Below the pieces are notes generated by a model. It had not been told where the DNA came from. It ran no database searches and saw nothing but the letters and a program-made list of their open reading frames with translations. 64,000 nt of DNA. Origin: Endozoicomonas sp. 4G (GTDB taxonomy: Bacteria; Pseudomonadota; Gammaproteobacteria; Pseudomonadales; Endozoicomonadaceae). A program made the position numbers and the translations under genes. Position 1 is the stretch's first letter. Every line of letters begins with the position of its first letter. Shown in pieces: positions 50,943-60,400 of this stretch. The stretch is from contig NZ_CP082909.1 of the NCBI RefSeq assembly GCF_023822025.1, positions 4,241,001 to 4,305,000 on the forward strand, read 5' to 3'.

Positions 50943-52832
50943 ATGCGTAACGACTATACAGCTGAAGCCATTGAGGTACTCAGTGGCCTGGACCCGGTTC
51001 GCAAACGTCCGGGCATGTACACCGACACGACCCGGCCCAACCACCTGGCCCAGGAAATCATCGACAACAGTGTCGACGAAGCACTGGCCGGGTTTGCCAG
51101 CAAAATCAAGGTTGTCCTGCACAAGGACAACTCGCTGGAAGTCACTGATGATGGCCGGGGTATGCCTACGGATATTCATCCGGAACACGGAATCACCGGC
51201 ATCGAACTGATCCTGACCCGGCTGCACGCCGGTGGTAAATTCTCTAACAAGAACTATCAGTTCTCCGGTGGTCTGCACGGTGTCGGTGTGTCCGTTGTCA
51301 ACGCACTGTCGACACGTCTTGAAGTCACCGTGCGCAGAGAGGCAAAAGTCTCTTTGATCACTTTCAGGGATGGCTACAAAGATCAGGATCTACACGAGAT
51401 CGACACCTGTGGCCGCCGCAATACTGGTACAACCGTTCGTTTTTGGCCCGATGCCAGCTACTTTGATTCAGCCAAATTCTCAGTCACCAAACTCAAGCAC
51501 GTACTGCGGGCCAAAGCCGTGCTCTGCCCCGGCCTGAGCATCGAGTTTGTCGATCACCACACTGGTGATAGCGAGGAGTGGCTCTACGAAGATGGCCTGA
51601 CCGACTACCTGAAAGGTTCGATCCGGGGCTACGAAACCCTGCCACAGGAACCCTTCACAGGTTCACTGCAAGGTGAAAAAGAAGCAGTCGACTGGGCCGT
51701 GCAATGGCTTCCTGAAGGCGGGGAACTGCTGACCGAAAGTTACGTCAACCTGATTCCCACCCCCCTGGGCGGAACGCACGTCAATGGTTTAAGAACCGGC
51801 TTGCTGGAAGCGATGCGCGAATTCTGTGAATTCCGCAACCTTTTACCCAAAAGTGTCAAACTGAGCCCGGACGATATCTGGGAAAACTGCTCCTATGTTC
51901 TCTCAGCTAAACTGGCTGATCCCCAGTTCTCAGGTCAAACCAAAGAACGCCTGTCTTCAAGAGAGTGCGCTGCCTTTATTTCCGGCGTTGCCAAAGATGC
52001 CTTCAGTCTCTGGCTGAACCAGCACCATGCAGAAGGTGAGCTGCTGGCAGAACTGTGCATCAACAACGCCCAGAAGCGGATGCGCAAGTCTAAAAAAGTG
52101 GCCCGAAAAAAAGTCACCCAGGGACCCGCCCTGCCCGGCAAGCTGGCAGACTGCTCAAGCCAGGACTTGAACTACACCGAATTATTCCTGGTAGAAGGTG
52201 ACTCTGCCGGAGGCTCTGCCAAACAGGCACGGGATCGTGAATACCAGGCGATTCTGCCACTGCGCGGTAAAATCCTGAACACTTGGGAAGTGGATTCCAG
52301 CGAAGTACTGGCGTCTCGTGAGATTCATGATATTTCCGTCGCCCTGGGCGTTGACCCGGGTTCAGACCAACTCGACGGACTGCGCTACGGCAAAATCTGC
52401 ATTCTGGCCGATGCCGACTCCGATGGCCTGCACATTGCCACCCTGCTCTGTGCTTTGTTCGTGCAACACTTCCGACCCCTGGTAGAGCAGGGACATATCT
52501 ACGTCGCCATGCCTCCCCTTTACCGGGTCGATGTCGCCAAAGAAGTTTACTACGCTCTCGATGAAGCTGAAAAAGAAGGTGTTCTGGAGCGAATCAGGGC
52601 CGAAAAGAAACGCGGCAAAGTCAACGTGCAGCGCTTCAAGGGTCTGGGTGAAATGAATCCGCTGCAACTTCGTGAAACCACCATGTCTGCCGACACTCGT
52701 CGTTTGGTTCAGTTAACGCTGGAAGACTTTGAGCTTACCCGTGAAGAGATGGATATGCTGTTGGCTAAAAAACGGGCTGGCGATCGTAAGAGCTGGCTGG
52801 AGGCTAAAGGGGATTTGGTGGAGATTTCTTGA
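50943..52832 (+). CDS. parE: DNA topoisomerase IV subunit B
   Basis: ATPase subunit of topoisomerase IV, which decatenates daughter chromosomes. The 629-residue protein has the GHKL ATPase (IDNSVDEALAGFASKI, VTDDGRGMP, GKFSNKNYQFSGGLHGVGVSVVNALS), the transducer (TPLGGTHVNGLRTGL) and the Toprim domain (ELFLVEGDSAGGSAKQARDREYQAILPLRGKILN, ADADSDGLHIATLL), ending QRFKGLGEMNP and a basic tail. Length and VDWAVQWLPEG favour ParE over the longer GyrB. It starts at ATG 50943. parC is not in the window. Confidence 0.98.
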   Translation: MRNDYTAEAIEVLSGLDPVRKRPGMYTDTTRPNHLAQEIIDNSVDEALAGFASKIKVVLHKDNSLEVTDDGRGMPTDIHPEHGITGIELILTRLHAGGKFSNKNYQFSGGLHGVGVSVVNALSTRLEVTVRREAKVSLITFRDGYKDQDLHEIDTCGRRNTGTTVRFWPDASYFDSAKFSVTKLKHVLRAKAVLCPGLSIEFVDHHTGDSEEWLYEDGLTDYLKGSIRGYETLPQEPFTGSLQGEKEAVDWAVQWLPEGGELLTESYVNLIPTPLGGTHVNGLRTGLLEAMREFCEFRNLLPKSVKLSPDDIWENCSYVLSAKLADPQFSGQTKERLSSRECAAFISGVAKDAFSLWLNQHHAEGELLAELCINNAQKRMRKSKKVARKKVTQGPALPGKLADCSSQDLNYTELFLVEGDSAGGSAKQARDREYQAILPLRGKILNTWEVDSSEVLASREIHDISVALGVDPGSDQLDGLRYGKICILADADSDGLHIATLLCALFVQHFRPLVEQGHIYVAMPPLYRVDVAKEVYYALDEAEKEGVLERIRAEKKRGKVNVQRFKGLGEMNPLQLRETTMSADTRRLVQLTLEDFELTREEMDMLLAKKRAGDRKSWLEAKGDLVEIS

Positions 52833-53049
52833 GGTTGGTGAACCTTTTCTCAATCGCCTGCAAAGACGTATTGCGGTGGGTAAAATAACACCAGACGATG
52901 TAGCCATCTACTTTTGCCGTCGAGCAGGCTCAAAGGCGGAGCTAGAACCGCTTAAGCTGAATGAGTACAGCAGGGAATCGCGATATAGCTCAACCAGCTA
53001 TGTGCTCATGGCCAAAAGCATGGCATATTTTTCCGAGTGCGTAACATGA
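52833..53049 (+). pseudogene. Possible gene remnant downstream of parE
   Basis: Past the parE stop an overlapping frame stays open to 53049 and reads like real protein (EPFLNRLQRRIAVGKITPDDVAIYF ... YVLMAKSMAYFSECV) but has no plausible start of its own. It may be the tail of a gene whose 5' part was lost. The following 53050-53227 is AT-rich with T-runs and must hold the phytase promoter. Confidence 0.3.
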
Positions 53050-53227
53050 ACACATCAATAATGCGATAACTTTTCATTTCCTCAAACACCAGAAATGATC
53101 ATAACTCGCGATAAACCTCGCAATCACAAAACTGTAAAAAAAATGCAACAAAAATAGCATCTTTTTTTTTTAGACTGCTTAATTACTTTGCCATGTCAAT
53201 AAAATCATTAAATCATGGGATTAGATT

Positions 53228-55333
53228 ATGAATTCAAAATCAGCTTTGATTGTTCCACTGTCTATTCTGTTGGGTGGTTGCCCCCTTGATGATGACAATC
53301 CTGTAACTAATCTCGACAACGATACAGCAGAGCTATCAACCACACTGAAAACTAATCGAAGTTACGATGACATTGCCGATGCAGCTGTCTGGGTCAGCGA
53401 AGAAAATAATGATCACAACTTATTGGTTGTTACTCTAGAAGGCGATGGTCTGGCCGCCTTTGATGCACAAGGGCAGGAAGTGTTTTACGAAGAAGGCATT
53501 AAAACTCTTGGTGCCGATATTCGTTACAACATCATAGACAGCAATAATAACCATATTGATTTGCTGGCTGTAGGTTTGCCAGATGATGAAGCTATAGGCT
53601 TCTATCACATTGAAAACTCTTCTGACAACCGATTAATTAAGCTTAATGAAATAGAGACAGGGTTTGCTGCTGAGTCTATTTGCCTTTATCAAAACATCAC
53701 CACTAAAGATCTGACGGCAACGCTGGTTTCTGAGGAAGGCAAGGCTCGCCAATACAAACTGAAATATGACGGAACAAGTATAAAAAGTGTCCTTGAAGAC
53801 GAGCAAGGCAACCCCAAGCATGTCCGTGAGTTCTCTGTAGGTGGAGAGTTGAGTGCCTGTGTTGTCGATGACGAAACCTCTACGCTTTATATTGCCGAAA
53901 AGGATATTGGTATCTGGGCGTACGGAGCAGATGTTGAGAACGTAAAAGAGCGGCGTCTGGTCGATAGCGTAGAGCCACTGGGTAATCTGGGCGAAATTGA
54001 AGGTTTGGAACTGGCTTACAGCACCGATGGCAATGGCTATCTGGTAGTGGCTGATGAAATAAAAGGACTGGCTCTCTATCAACGCAATAACACAAACGAC
54101 TATGTTACTTCATTTACTATTAACGGCATTGATGAGACTAAAGCGCTGGCAATAGCACCAGATGCTTTCTGGGTAGCCAATACCGAAGCGGACGCCCCTG
54201 TTTATGAAAAGCTGCTGACTTCCAGTCTGACAGATTTCCTTTACTCTAAAAATATCAGATTCCCAACTCTGGTCAGTCACCGCGAGCTCAGCGTTGAAGG
54301 GGTAGCCCTGGTAAAAACCAGTGGAGAAACTGTTGCTGTTGATGATGATGGCGATGCAGCTGATGACCCTGCTTTCTGGCTAAACCCTGACGAACCCAGT
54401 AAAAGTTTAATTCTTGCCACAAACAAACAAGCGGGACTCATGGCTTACAACCTGAATGGTGAAGAGTTGCAGTTTCTGAATCAAGATCAAAACGGGAATG
54501 ACATCGAACCCAATAATATTGATCTTAGAAATAATATTCGTCTTGAAAGTGGCGAGACTATTTCTCTGGCCGCAGCTTCTAACCGCAAGAATAACACCAT
54601 TGCACTTTATAAAATTCAGGCTGCAGATGGACAAGACCCGATAGTTCCCATTACGGTAGTGGGTCCTTCCGCACATTCTGAGGTACCAGAGCTGGCCTCC
54701 AACCTGAGCGAAGTTTATGGCCTCTGTATGTATGCCCACAATGGTAATGCTTATGTTTTTGTGAATGGTAAAGACGGCAAAGTAGAGCAGTGGGAGTTAA
54801 CTTCCGTTGCTGAAGGGTTTGAAGGTGAAATAGTTCGCACTTTATCCGTGAATAGCCAGCCAGAGGGCTGTGTGGTCGATGACGAAACTGACACTTTGTA
54901 TCTCGGCGAAGAAAACTACGGCATCTGGGCTTTCGATGCTCAGCCAAATGCCGGAACTGAAGCCACAGAGTTGGCCCGCATTGACAATAAAACCCTGACT
55001 GCTGACGTAGAAGGTTTGACGCTCTTCAATAATGGCTTTGTTAAATATCTGATTGCTTCCAGCCAGGGAAGTAATAGTTATACCATTTATGATTTGAACA
55101 ATAACAATGAGGTAGTGGGAACTTTTGCTCTTATCGGTGACGACAGCAAAGGGCTGGATGGAGCAAGTGATACAGATGGTATTGATGTGATCGCTGCCGA
55201 TCTGGGGGAAAACTATCCGGAAGGATTATTTATCGCCCAAGATTGGTACAACATTGATAAAAACTACGAAAATGAAAACCAGAACTTTAAACTAGCAAGC
55301 TGGAAGTCCATTATGGATGCGATTCAGAATTAA
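53228..55333 (+). CDS. Two-domain beta-propeller phytase, lipoprotein
   Basis: Phytate-degrading enzyme predicted on the outer membrane or cell surface. The 701-residue protein has a lipoprotein signal with lipobox LGGC (Cys18). Residues 30-345 form a first propeller-like domain (DIADAAVWVSEE, DNHLLVV-type blades, ELSACVVDDETSTLYIAEKDIGIWAY) and 350-695 a second, more canonical beta-propeller phytase domain: DDPAFWLNPDEPSKSLILATNKQAGLMAYNL, NNIDLRNNI, PEGCVVDDETDTLYLGEENYGIWAF and the final EGLFIAQDWYN. The acidic DDP/EGC/DDET residues bind calcium and phosphate. Dual-domain forms are known, with one incomplete domain aiding the other. It starts at ATG 53228. Confidence 0.9.
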   Translation: MNSKSALIVPLSILLGGCPLDDDNPVTNLDNDTAELSTTLKTNRSYDDIADAAVWVSEENNDHNLLVVTLEGDGLAAFDAQGQEVFYEEGIKTLGADIRYNIIDSNNNHIDLLAVGLPDDEAIGFYHIENSSDNRLIKLNEIETGFAAESICLYQNITTKDLTATLVSEEGKARQYKLKYDGTSIKSVLEDEQGNPKHVREFSVGGELSACVVDDETSTLYIAEKDIGIWAYGADVENVKERRLVDSVEPLGNLGEIEGLELAYSTDGNGYLVVADEIKGLALYQRNNTNDYVTSFTINGIDETKALAIAPDAFWVANTEADAPVYEKLLTSSLTDFLYSKNIRFPTLVSHRELSVEGVALVKTSGETVAVDDDGDAADDPAFWLNPDEPSKSLILATNKQAGLMAYNLNGEELQFLNQDQNGNDIEPNNIDLRNNIRLESGETISLAAASNRKNNTIALYKIQAADGQDPIVPITVVGPSAHSEVPELASNLSEVYGLCMYAHNGNAYVFVNGKDGKVEQWELTSVAEGFEGEIVRTLSVNSQPEGCVVDDETDTLYLGEENYGIWAFDAQPNAGTEATELARIDNKTLTADVEGLTLFNNGFVKYLIASSQGSNSYTIYDLNNNNEVVGTFALIGDDSKGLDGASDTDGIDVIAADLGENYPEGLFIAQDWYNIDKNYENENQNFKLASWKSIMDAIQN

Positions 55334-55481
55334 CTAAAAGACTGTAAATTGGACTGTATCTCTTCCTTAATTCAAACATAATCAATGAGCCGTCTCACTG
55401 TGTAAAGGTAGTTGTCCCCCCCACTGACTAACCAATTGAATCAAAACAGTGGGCGGTGGACGATTAAGTGAGCCTCGATAC

Positions 55482-55971
55482 TCAGGTAGGCACATACAGC
55501 TCGGCTTGCAACTCACTATTGACGGGTAAAATAGCTAGCAATTGTCGTCCAGAATCAACCCAGCCGCCTTTACGTACCAACAAGCTGGAAAAGAGACACT
55601 ATAGCGAGATCGAGCTGCTCTCGAAGCTGCCCTTCTAAACTCCCGTCTGCCAACAGCCTGTCGGACCTGATACGAAGTAATGGCATTCCTGCCTGAATAG
55701 CATCACCCTCTTTTATATACACTTCTTCAACTGTTCCATTTTGAACACCTGAAATGCGACTTAAACCAGCAGAGGGCTGTAAAAAGCCTGATACCGTTTC
55801 AGAGCGAGTATAGCTGCTAAAAACCAAGAACAGGATGAGTGCTAACAGAACAGTACAAACCAGAAATACAAGACAAAGGTGAGATAATGAATTAATAATC
55901 AGAACATGACCATTTGATACAGCACTCTGACTCTCAAGACATTCTTTGCGAAATAAACCACTGTCTGACAT
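55482..55971 (-). pseudogene. Broken HlyD-type secretion accessory gene
   Basis: ATG 55971 opens a 133-codon frame: MSDSGLFRKECLESQ, a membrane helix (LCLVFLVCTVLLALILFLVF), then the HlyD-type lipoyl-like strand SRISGVQNGTVEEVYIKEGDAIQAGMPLLRIRSDRLL. It stops at 55570. In another frame the sequence continues VRKGGWVDSGRQLLAILPVNSELQAELYVPT, the characteristic C-terminal HlyD segment, and stops again at 55482. The middle (about 200 codons of hairpin) is missing, so this is a remnant with an internal deletion and frameshift. Intact relatives work with peptidase-type ABC exporters of double-glycine peptides, matching the adjacent GG-leader gene. Confidence 0.75.
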
Positions 55972-56100
55972 ACTTCAATCCATGTGCCCGATAATATTTT
56001 TTTACAGCCTATTGTCAAAAAAAAATAATGCAAGTACTCTATGTATTTCATTAGGAGGTTGTCGTACAGTCGTACAGAGTTATATTTGAAGGGTTGAGCT

Positions 56101-56226
56101 ATGAAAGAACTTAGTCAGAAAGAAGTCAGGGAAGTTAGTGGTGGACGCCCTTTCATTGTGAGCTACGCATTGGGAGTTGTAGCAACTGCTGGCACCCATG
56201 CACTCATAAAATATATGATAAGGTAA
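56101..56226 (+). CDS. Double-glycine leader peptide (microcin/class II bacteriocin-like)
   Basis: A 41-codon gene from ATG 56101. The leader MKELSQKEVREVSGG has the L..K/E-V-x-x-V-S-G-G pattern that C39-type exporters cleave after GG. The 26-residue core (RPFIVSYALGVVATAGTHALIKYMIR) is hydrophobic with small residues and a cationic end, like class IIa/IIb-type membrane-active peptides. It is divergent from the broken HlyD-type gene and followed 3 bp later by another small membrane peptide. A second copy of the leader lies at 57266. Export would need an ABC transporter encoded elsewhere. Confidence 0.7.
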   Translation: MKELSQKEVREVSGGRPFIVSYALGVVATAGTHALIKYMIR

Positions 56227-56229
56227 TTT

Positions 56230-56310
56230 ATGACAAGTCAATCAATGATAGCTTTGGGATTTTCCGCAGGTGTTATTAGCTACCTATTAGCCTTAACCCT
56301 GCTGTTTTAA
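56230..56310 (+). CDS. 26-residue hydrophobic peptide
   Basis: ATG 56230 lies 3 bp after the stop of the GG-leader gene. It encodes MTSQSMIALGFSAGVISYLL followed by ALTLLF. It has a small GxxxG-type hydrophobic helix and no GG leader. Tight coupling suggests a second peptide component or an immunity element. It is short enough to be fortuitous. Confidence 0.4.
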   Translation: MTSQSMIALGFSAGVISYLLALTLLF

Positions 56311-56395
56311 GAGACAGCCGTTTAAAGGTTTTTGGAGATGAAAGTTGCTGGCAACTATTACGCCAGTACAACTTTGCTTCTCAGGAAGATTAGCC

Positions 56396-56608
56396 ATGAA
56401 AAAAATGTTTTTATTTCAACGCTTCTTATCAGCCGTAGGTGCATACTCTATTTCGATCCTACTACTTCATTACCTTGACTTTCTTCCGTCAAGTAGTATT
56501 GGTGATTTAGCAATCATGGGGGTGGTTATATCATTTTTATATGTATTATTTGAAGTTGTTACAGTAGAACCATTGCTTCTGAAGAGTAATTTTAAGAAAT
56601 CAAGTTGA
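56396..56608 (+). CDS. Small two-helix membrane protein, possible immunity protein
   Basis: A 70-residue protein from ATG 56396 with AGGAAG seven bases upstream (the open frame extends to 56345). It has two hydrophobic helices (LSAVGAYSISILLLHYLDFL and GDLAIMGVVISFLYVLFEVV) and a basic tail. Small helical membrane proteins beside class II bacteriocin genes are often immunity proteins; position in the GG-leader locus supports that guess. No family was recognised. AT-rich, like the rest of the island. Confidence 0.55.
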   Translation: MKKMFLFQRFLSAVGAYSISILLLHYLDFLPSSSIGDLAIMGVVISFLYVLFEVVTVEPLLLKSNFKKSS

Positions 56609-56784
56609 GGTGTCTTCCTCTGTCAGAAACTGTAAAAACCAACAAATTTAAGTTAAGCTCTGACAGTCGCGGTGCAACTCGTTGCCTTTGTTTATGGGTG
56701 GCTTGGTAGTTCTATCAACTTTTTTATTCTTTCATGGGAAGTTTAGCCGTTCTCCCTCTAACTCGATGAAATGAAACGATTCCT

Positions 56785-56985
56785 GTGAATAAAATGAAAT
56801 ATAAACATCAGCCTCTATCTATATTTATAACATTATTCATATCTACAGCATTTACAACACTCCTAAGCATTATTTTTAATATCAGCGACATTGGCTTATT
56901 GTTAGTATTAAACAGCTTACTTTCTAGCACTATTGCCATTGAGTTAAACGACAAAATTAATATAAAAATAAAGAATAAAAACTAA
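56785..56985 (+). CDS. Small two-helix membrane protein
   Basis: A 66-residue frame from GTG 56785 (or ATG 56794) with two hydrophobic stretches (PLSIFITLFISTAFTTLLSII and IGLLLVLNSLLSSTIAIEL) and a lysine-rich tail (KINIKIKNKN). No Shine-Dalgarno is evident, so it is less certain than the 56396 gene. It could be another immunity-like element of the same locus. Confidence 0.4.
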   Translation: MNKMKYKHQPLSIFITLFISTAFTTLLSIIFNISDIGLLLVLNSLLSSTIAIELNDKINIKIKNKN

Positions 56986-57094
56986 CATAAAACGACAGTG
57001 TACGGTGGATAACAAAAAAATATAGCTAACTCTAACATACAAGACACCACAGGAAATTTAGCTTGCATGAAGGGGGTTCTACCGTTGCCATGAC

Positions 57095-57176
57095 TTAAAT
57101 TTATTGTCTTGATAGCGGAATGCACCTCACTCTGACTCTCAAGACATTCTTTGCGAAATAAACCACTGTCTGACAT
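57095..57176 (-). pseudogene. Duplicated 5' fragment of the HlyD-type gene
   Basis: ATG 57176 opens with MSDSGLFRKECLESQSEV, matching the start of the gene at 55971, then loses similarity. Together with the truncated leader at 57266 it shows that the divergent promoter region was copied about 1.2 kb away. Confidence 0.7.
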
Positions 57177-57265
57177 GCTGCAATCCATGGGCTCGACAAT
57201 ATTTTTTACAACCTATTGACAAACACCGCAGTTGGCGTACAGAGTTGTATTTGAAGGATTGAGCT

Positions 57266-57298
57266 ATGAAAGAACTTAGTAAGAAAACCACACAATGA
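57266..57298 (+). pseudogene. Truncated copy of the GG-leader gene
   Basis: MKELSKKTTQ followed by a stop. The upstream 30 bp (TACAGAGTTGTATTTGAAGG) matches that of the 56101 gene, so it is a decayed duplicate. Confidence 0.7.
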
Positions 57299-57306
57299 GG
57301 TAAGTC

Positions 57307-57417
57307 ATGAAAATAATAGATCTATTGACTAATATTCTGCGTCAACATTATCTATCATTGCTTTTCATTGCCGGTAGCATTTTTGGTCATTGGATTGTTT
57401 ACTCAGCCATAACTTAA
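57307..57417 (+). CDS. 36-residue membrane peptide
   Basis: ATG 57307 follows GAGGTAAGTC, a fair ribosome-binding site. It encodes a short amphipathic start (MKIIDLLTNILRQHY) and one hydrophobic helix (LSLLFIAGSIFGHWIVYSAI). No GG leader is present. It may be a further member of the peptide island or chance. Confidence 0.45.
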   Translation: MKIIDLLTNILRQHYLSLLFIAGSIFGHWIVYSAIT

Positions 57418-57499
57418 ACAGAGGTGGAAAAATAAAAGGCGGTCTACACTGGGAAGTCGCTTGCACTTATTGCTTGAGTCCAGCGCTGTTGAGCTTATT

Positions 57500-60400
57500 T
57501 TAAAACCCAAAAACCACCTTAAGTAACTTCTGATCGTTATACGACCATGCACCCCAGTACTGCTCCTTTCCCTCACCACACCCAACTGTGCTGCGATGTT
57601 CCTCTGGGAAATCATGATTCCACCAGACGGGTGAATCAGCATTCATGTCTATTTTATTTTCCATAGCACACATGAAACCTTTGTTGCGCCACTTAAAATC
57701 AGAGAATACTTTTACCTGAACCTCTTTATACCTTCCACCTTTGCATCCTGGCAGTACTAATACGGTATTTTGTTTTACAGCTGAATTGCCCAGAATGGCA
57801 TATCCTTCCAGGTCAAGACGATAGGGCCAAACATCGTACCAGCGCAGTTTTTCTGAAGTTATGTCCCATACGGGAAGGAAATTGATAACCCGTTTTGGAT
57901 TTCCAAGCTTGATATCTCTTCTTCCATTGACAACAACATAATACTCATTCTCAAATTTCTTCAAAAGCATTCTTGGAACCGCCTTACGACCACATTCGTA
58001 CTGCCATTTTTTATCAGGCATCAAGCCACAATAATCAATCACACCAGTAATGATTTTATTCAATGAAAGTTTATCACCAACAGATTCCTTGCCAGTTCTG
58101 ATGCCACCCACAATCTGTAACAGTTGCTTTGTTGTCATTTGACCTAACAGAGAGTGTTTGGCATGTGCTAATAAAATCTTGTTTCCCTTCTGTATTTTTT
58201 GTATTCCTTTGTTCTCTAAGAAAGCCTTTTTATTTATAAAATTAATAGCTGCTTTTTTACTGTTGAGCGAGCAAACCTGATAATCCACAACTCTATAATC
58301 TTTATCGAGGCCGCACAATATCTTCAGTATATCCTTATTTAATCCTGTGTAATCATTTAAATTAAGGCAAGGATTCCCTATGCCATCACTATCAGATTTC
58401 TGCATGGGTTCCTGCTTGGGTTCCTGCTTGGGTTCCTGCTTGGGTTCCTTCATGGATTCCTTCATGGATTCCTTCATGGATTCCTTCATGGATTCCTTCA
58501 TGGATTCCTTCATGGATTCCTTCATGGATTCCTTCGTGGGTTCCTTCGTGGGTTCCTTCGTGGGTTCCTTCATGGGTTCCTTCATAGGTTCCTTCATGGA
58601 TTCCTTCATGGATTCCTTCATGGGTTCCTTCATGGGTTCCTTCATGGGTTCCTTCATGGGCTCCTTCATGGCTTCCTGCATGGTTTCCCGCACCCAGGAA
58701 CTTCCTAATTGATAGCCTATAAGAGCTGAAGTAACTACCAAAAAACTTCTATACCATATCCTGGTAATCGGTTCATACAGACACCGTGCTGAGTTTTTTA
58801 GTTTAGGTTTACGCTTGGATTTTTTCCGGGCCAACTTATCATGTTCATCTAATCGATGGCTAACATTCTTAATTGGTTCTTTTAAATTTTTCGAGGCTTC
58901 ATTATGGGCTCCAAGGTTTTTTTTATGTAGTTGCTTATATTGTGAAACTTCATTTTGAAGCCTTTCATTATCTGCCTGCAAATAGATATTCCTGATATTT
59001 GATGCTTCCAACTTTTGTTTAATATTTATTACTTGAAGATCAAGCTGACTGATTTTTTCTTTATAACCATCAATAGCCTTACTCTTATCTTTATCTTGTT
59101 CTTGCTTTATTTTTAGTTGTTGTTCCAGACTTTTTAGTGCCTCATCAAGATTTACATTTTTTTCCTCATAGCTTTTAGTCAGCTTATTTAAAGATACTAT
59201 TTTTTCACTCATTTCCTTATGAATAGACCGCCTGCCAGCTATCTCTTTATCTTTCCTAGCCAGTTTCTTCTCAAACTCATGAGATAACTGATTTTGTTGC
59301 TCTTCCTTTTTAGCAAGGCTGATTTCATTAGCTTTTAAAGAATCCAAAAATTTTCGTTCCGAAAGCATTAACTTTTGTTCTTTATCATTTAATTCATGGG
59401 TCAGTTCATCAATGCGTTTACTCATCACTTCAACTCTGGCTGAATTGAAATGAGCACTCCTGTGAGTTGGCTGTAATGGTAATTCACCTGACTGTCGATC
59501 TATGTCGTCTAACAGCATACTGAATAAATAATTCTGTGGAAAAACCGATTTCAAATAGAGGGCACGATGCCAATGTTTACCCTGCTTCCTAATAGAGGTC
59601 TTGCGAACAGTCGCATCAAAGCTTAACCCTCTGATGATGCTTTCATAAATAACCAGTTCCTCTGACCGGAAAGTCGCTTTTGACCCACTAATCGCCATAG
59701 CGACATCCAGACTTGGGAGGTAGGCGTTTATAGACCCGTCATCAACTGTAAAATCAAACACATACAAGTTATAGGTTTCAGGATCAGGCCTCTGCCCAGG
59801 GAAAGAAAACAACATTTTCGGATGGAAGTCTGATACTTTAAAACCAACCAGGTTTGTGTCCAGCCACTGCTTTAAATCATCTACGTTGTCGTACGCCAGA
59901 AGAACATCAATATCATCCGTCACAGGCTCGTTATTCTTGAATTTAGGCTGATATCCAAACATGTATTTAGTTATGAATGCTCTTACAGACTCTCCTCCAT
60001 ACAGGCAGCTACTCGTTTTTTTCTCGACACAAAAGGCTTTGATAACACTCTTGAGTTCATCACGCAGATCAATAATAGTCTGAGCAAACTGGTCGTATTT
60101 ATCAAAGCTATCAACGACGTGATTAAACATATCTTGCGTCATGGGTACAACATACTCATCATCAGTACTACGACTGTGATCAGAAAAAGCAGGAAGACCT
60201 GTGTCACTTATGGGGTGATTGATATAACGAGCAAGACGCTTACTTACAACCATTGACCAGCCTTCATTGTGCTGACGACCTTCAACAGGCAAAATCTGCA
60301 GCATACCCGCACGGCTCAGTTTGCAAATTAAGTCGAAGGCACCCTGAAGACCGGCTTCGGGTGACTGCCCCACACTCAATCCACTGTTTAAAAAAAACTG

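Noticed and set aside
53100-53227. Pho box upstream of the phytase gene
   Set aside because: Segments such as CTGTAAAAAAAATGCAAC only loosely resemble the PhoB consensus in a very AT-rich region.
58380-58712. Plus-strand frame of GSFMDSFMDS repeats
   Set aside because: Opposite-strand reading of the 12-bp array inside the 1,426-residue gene.
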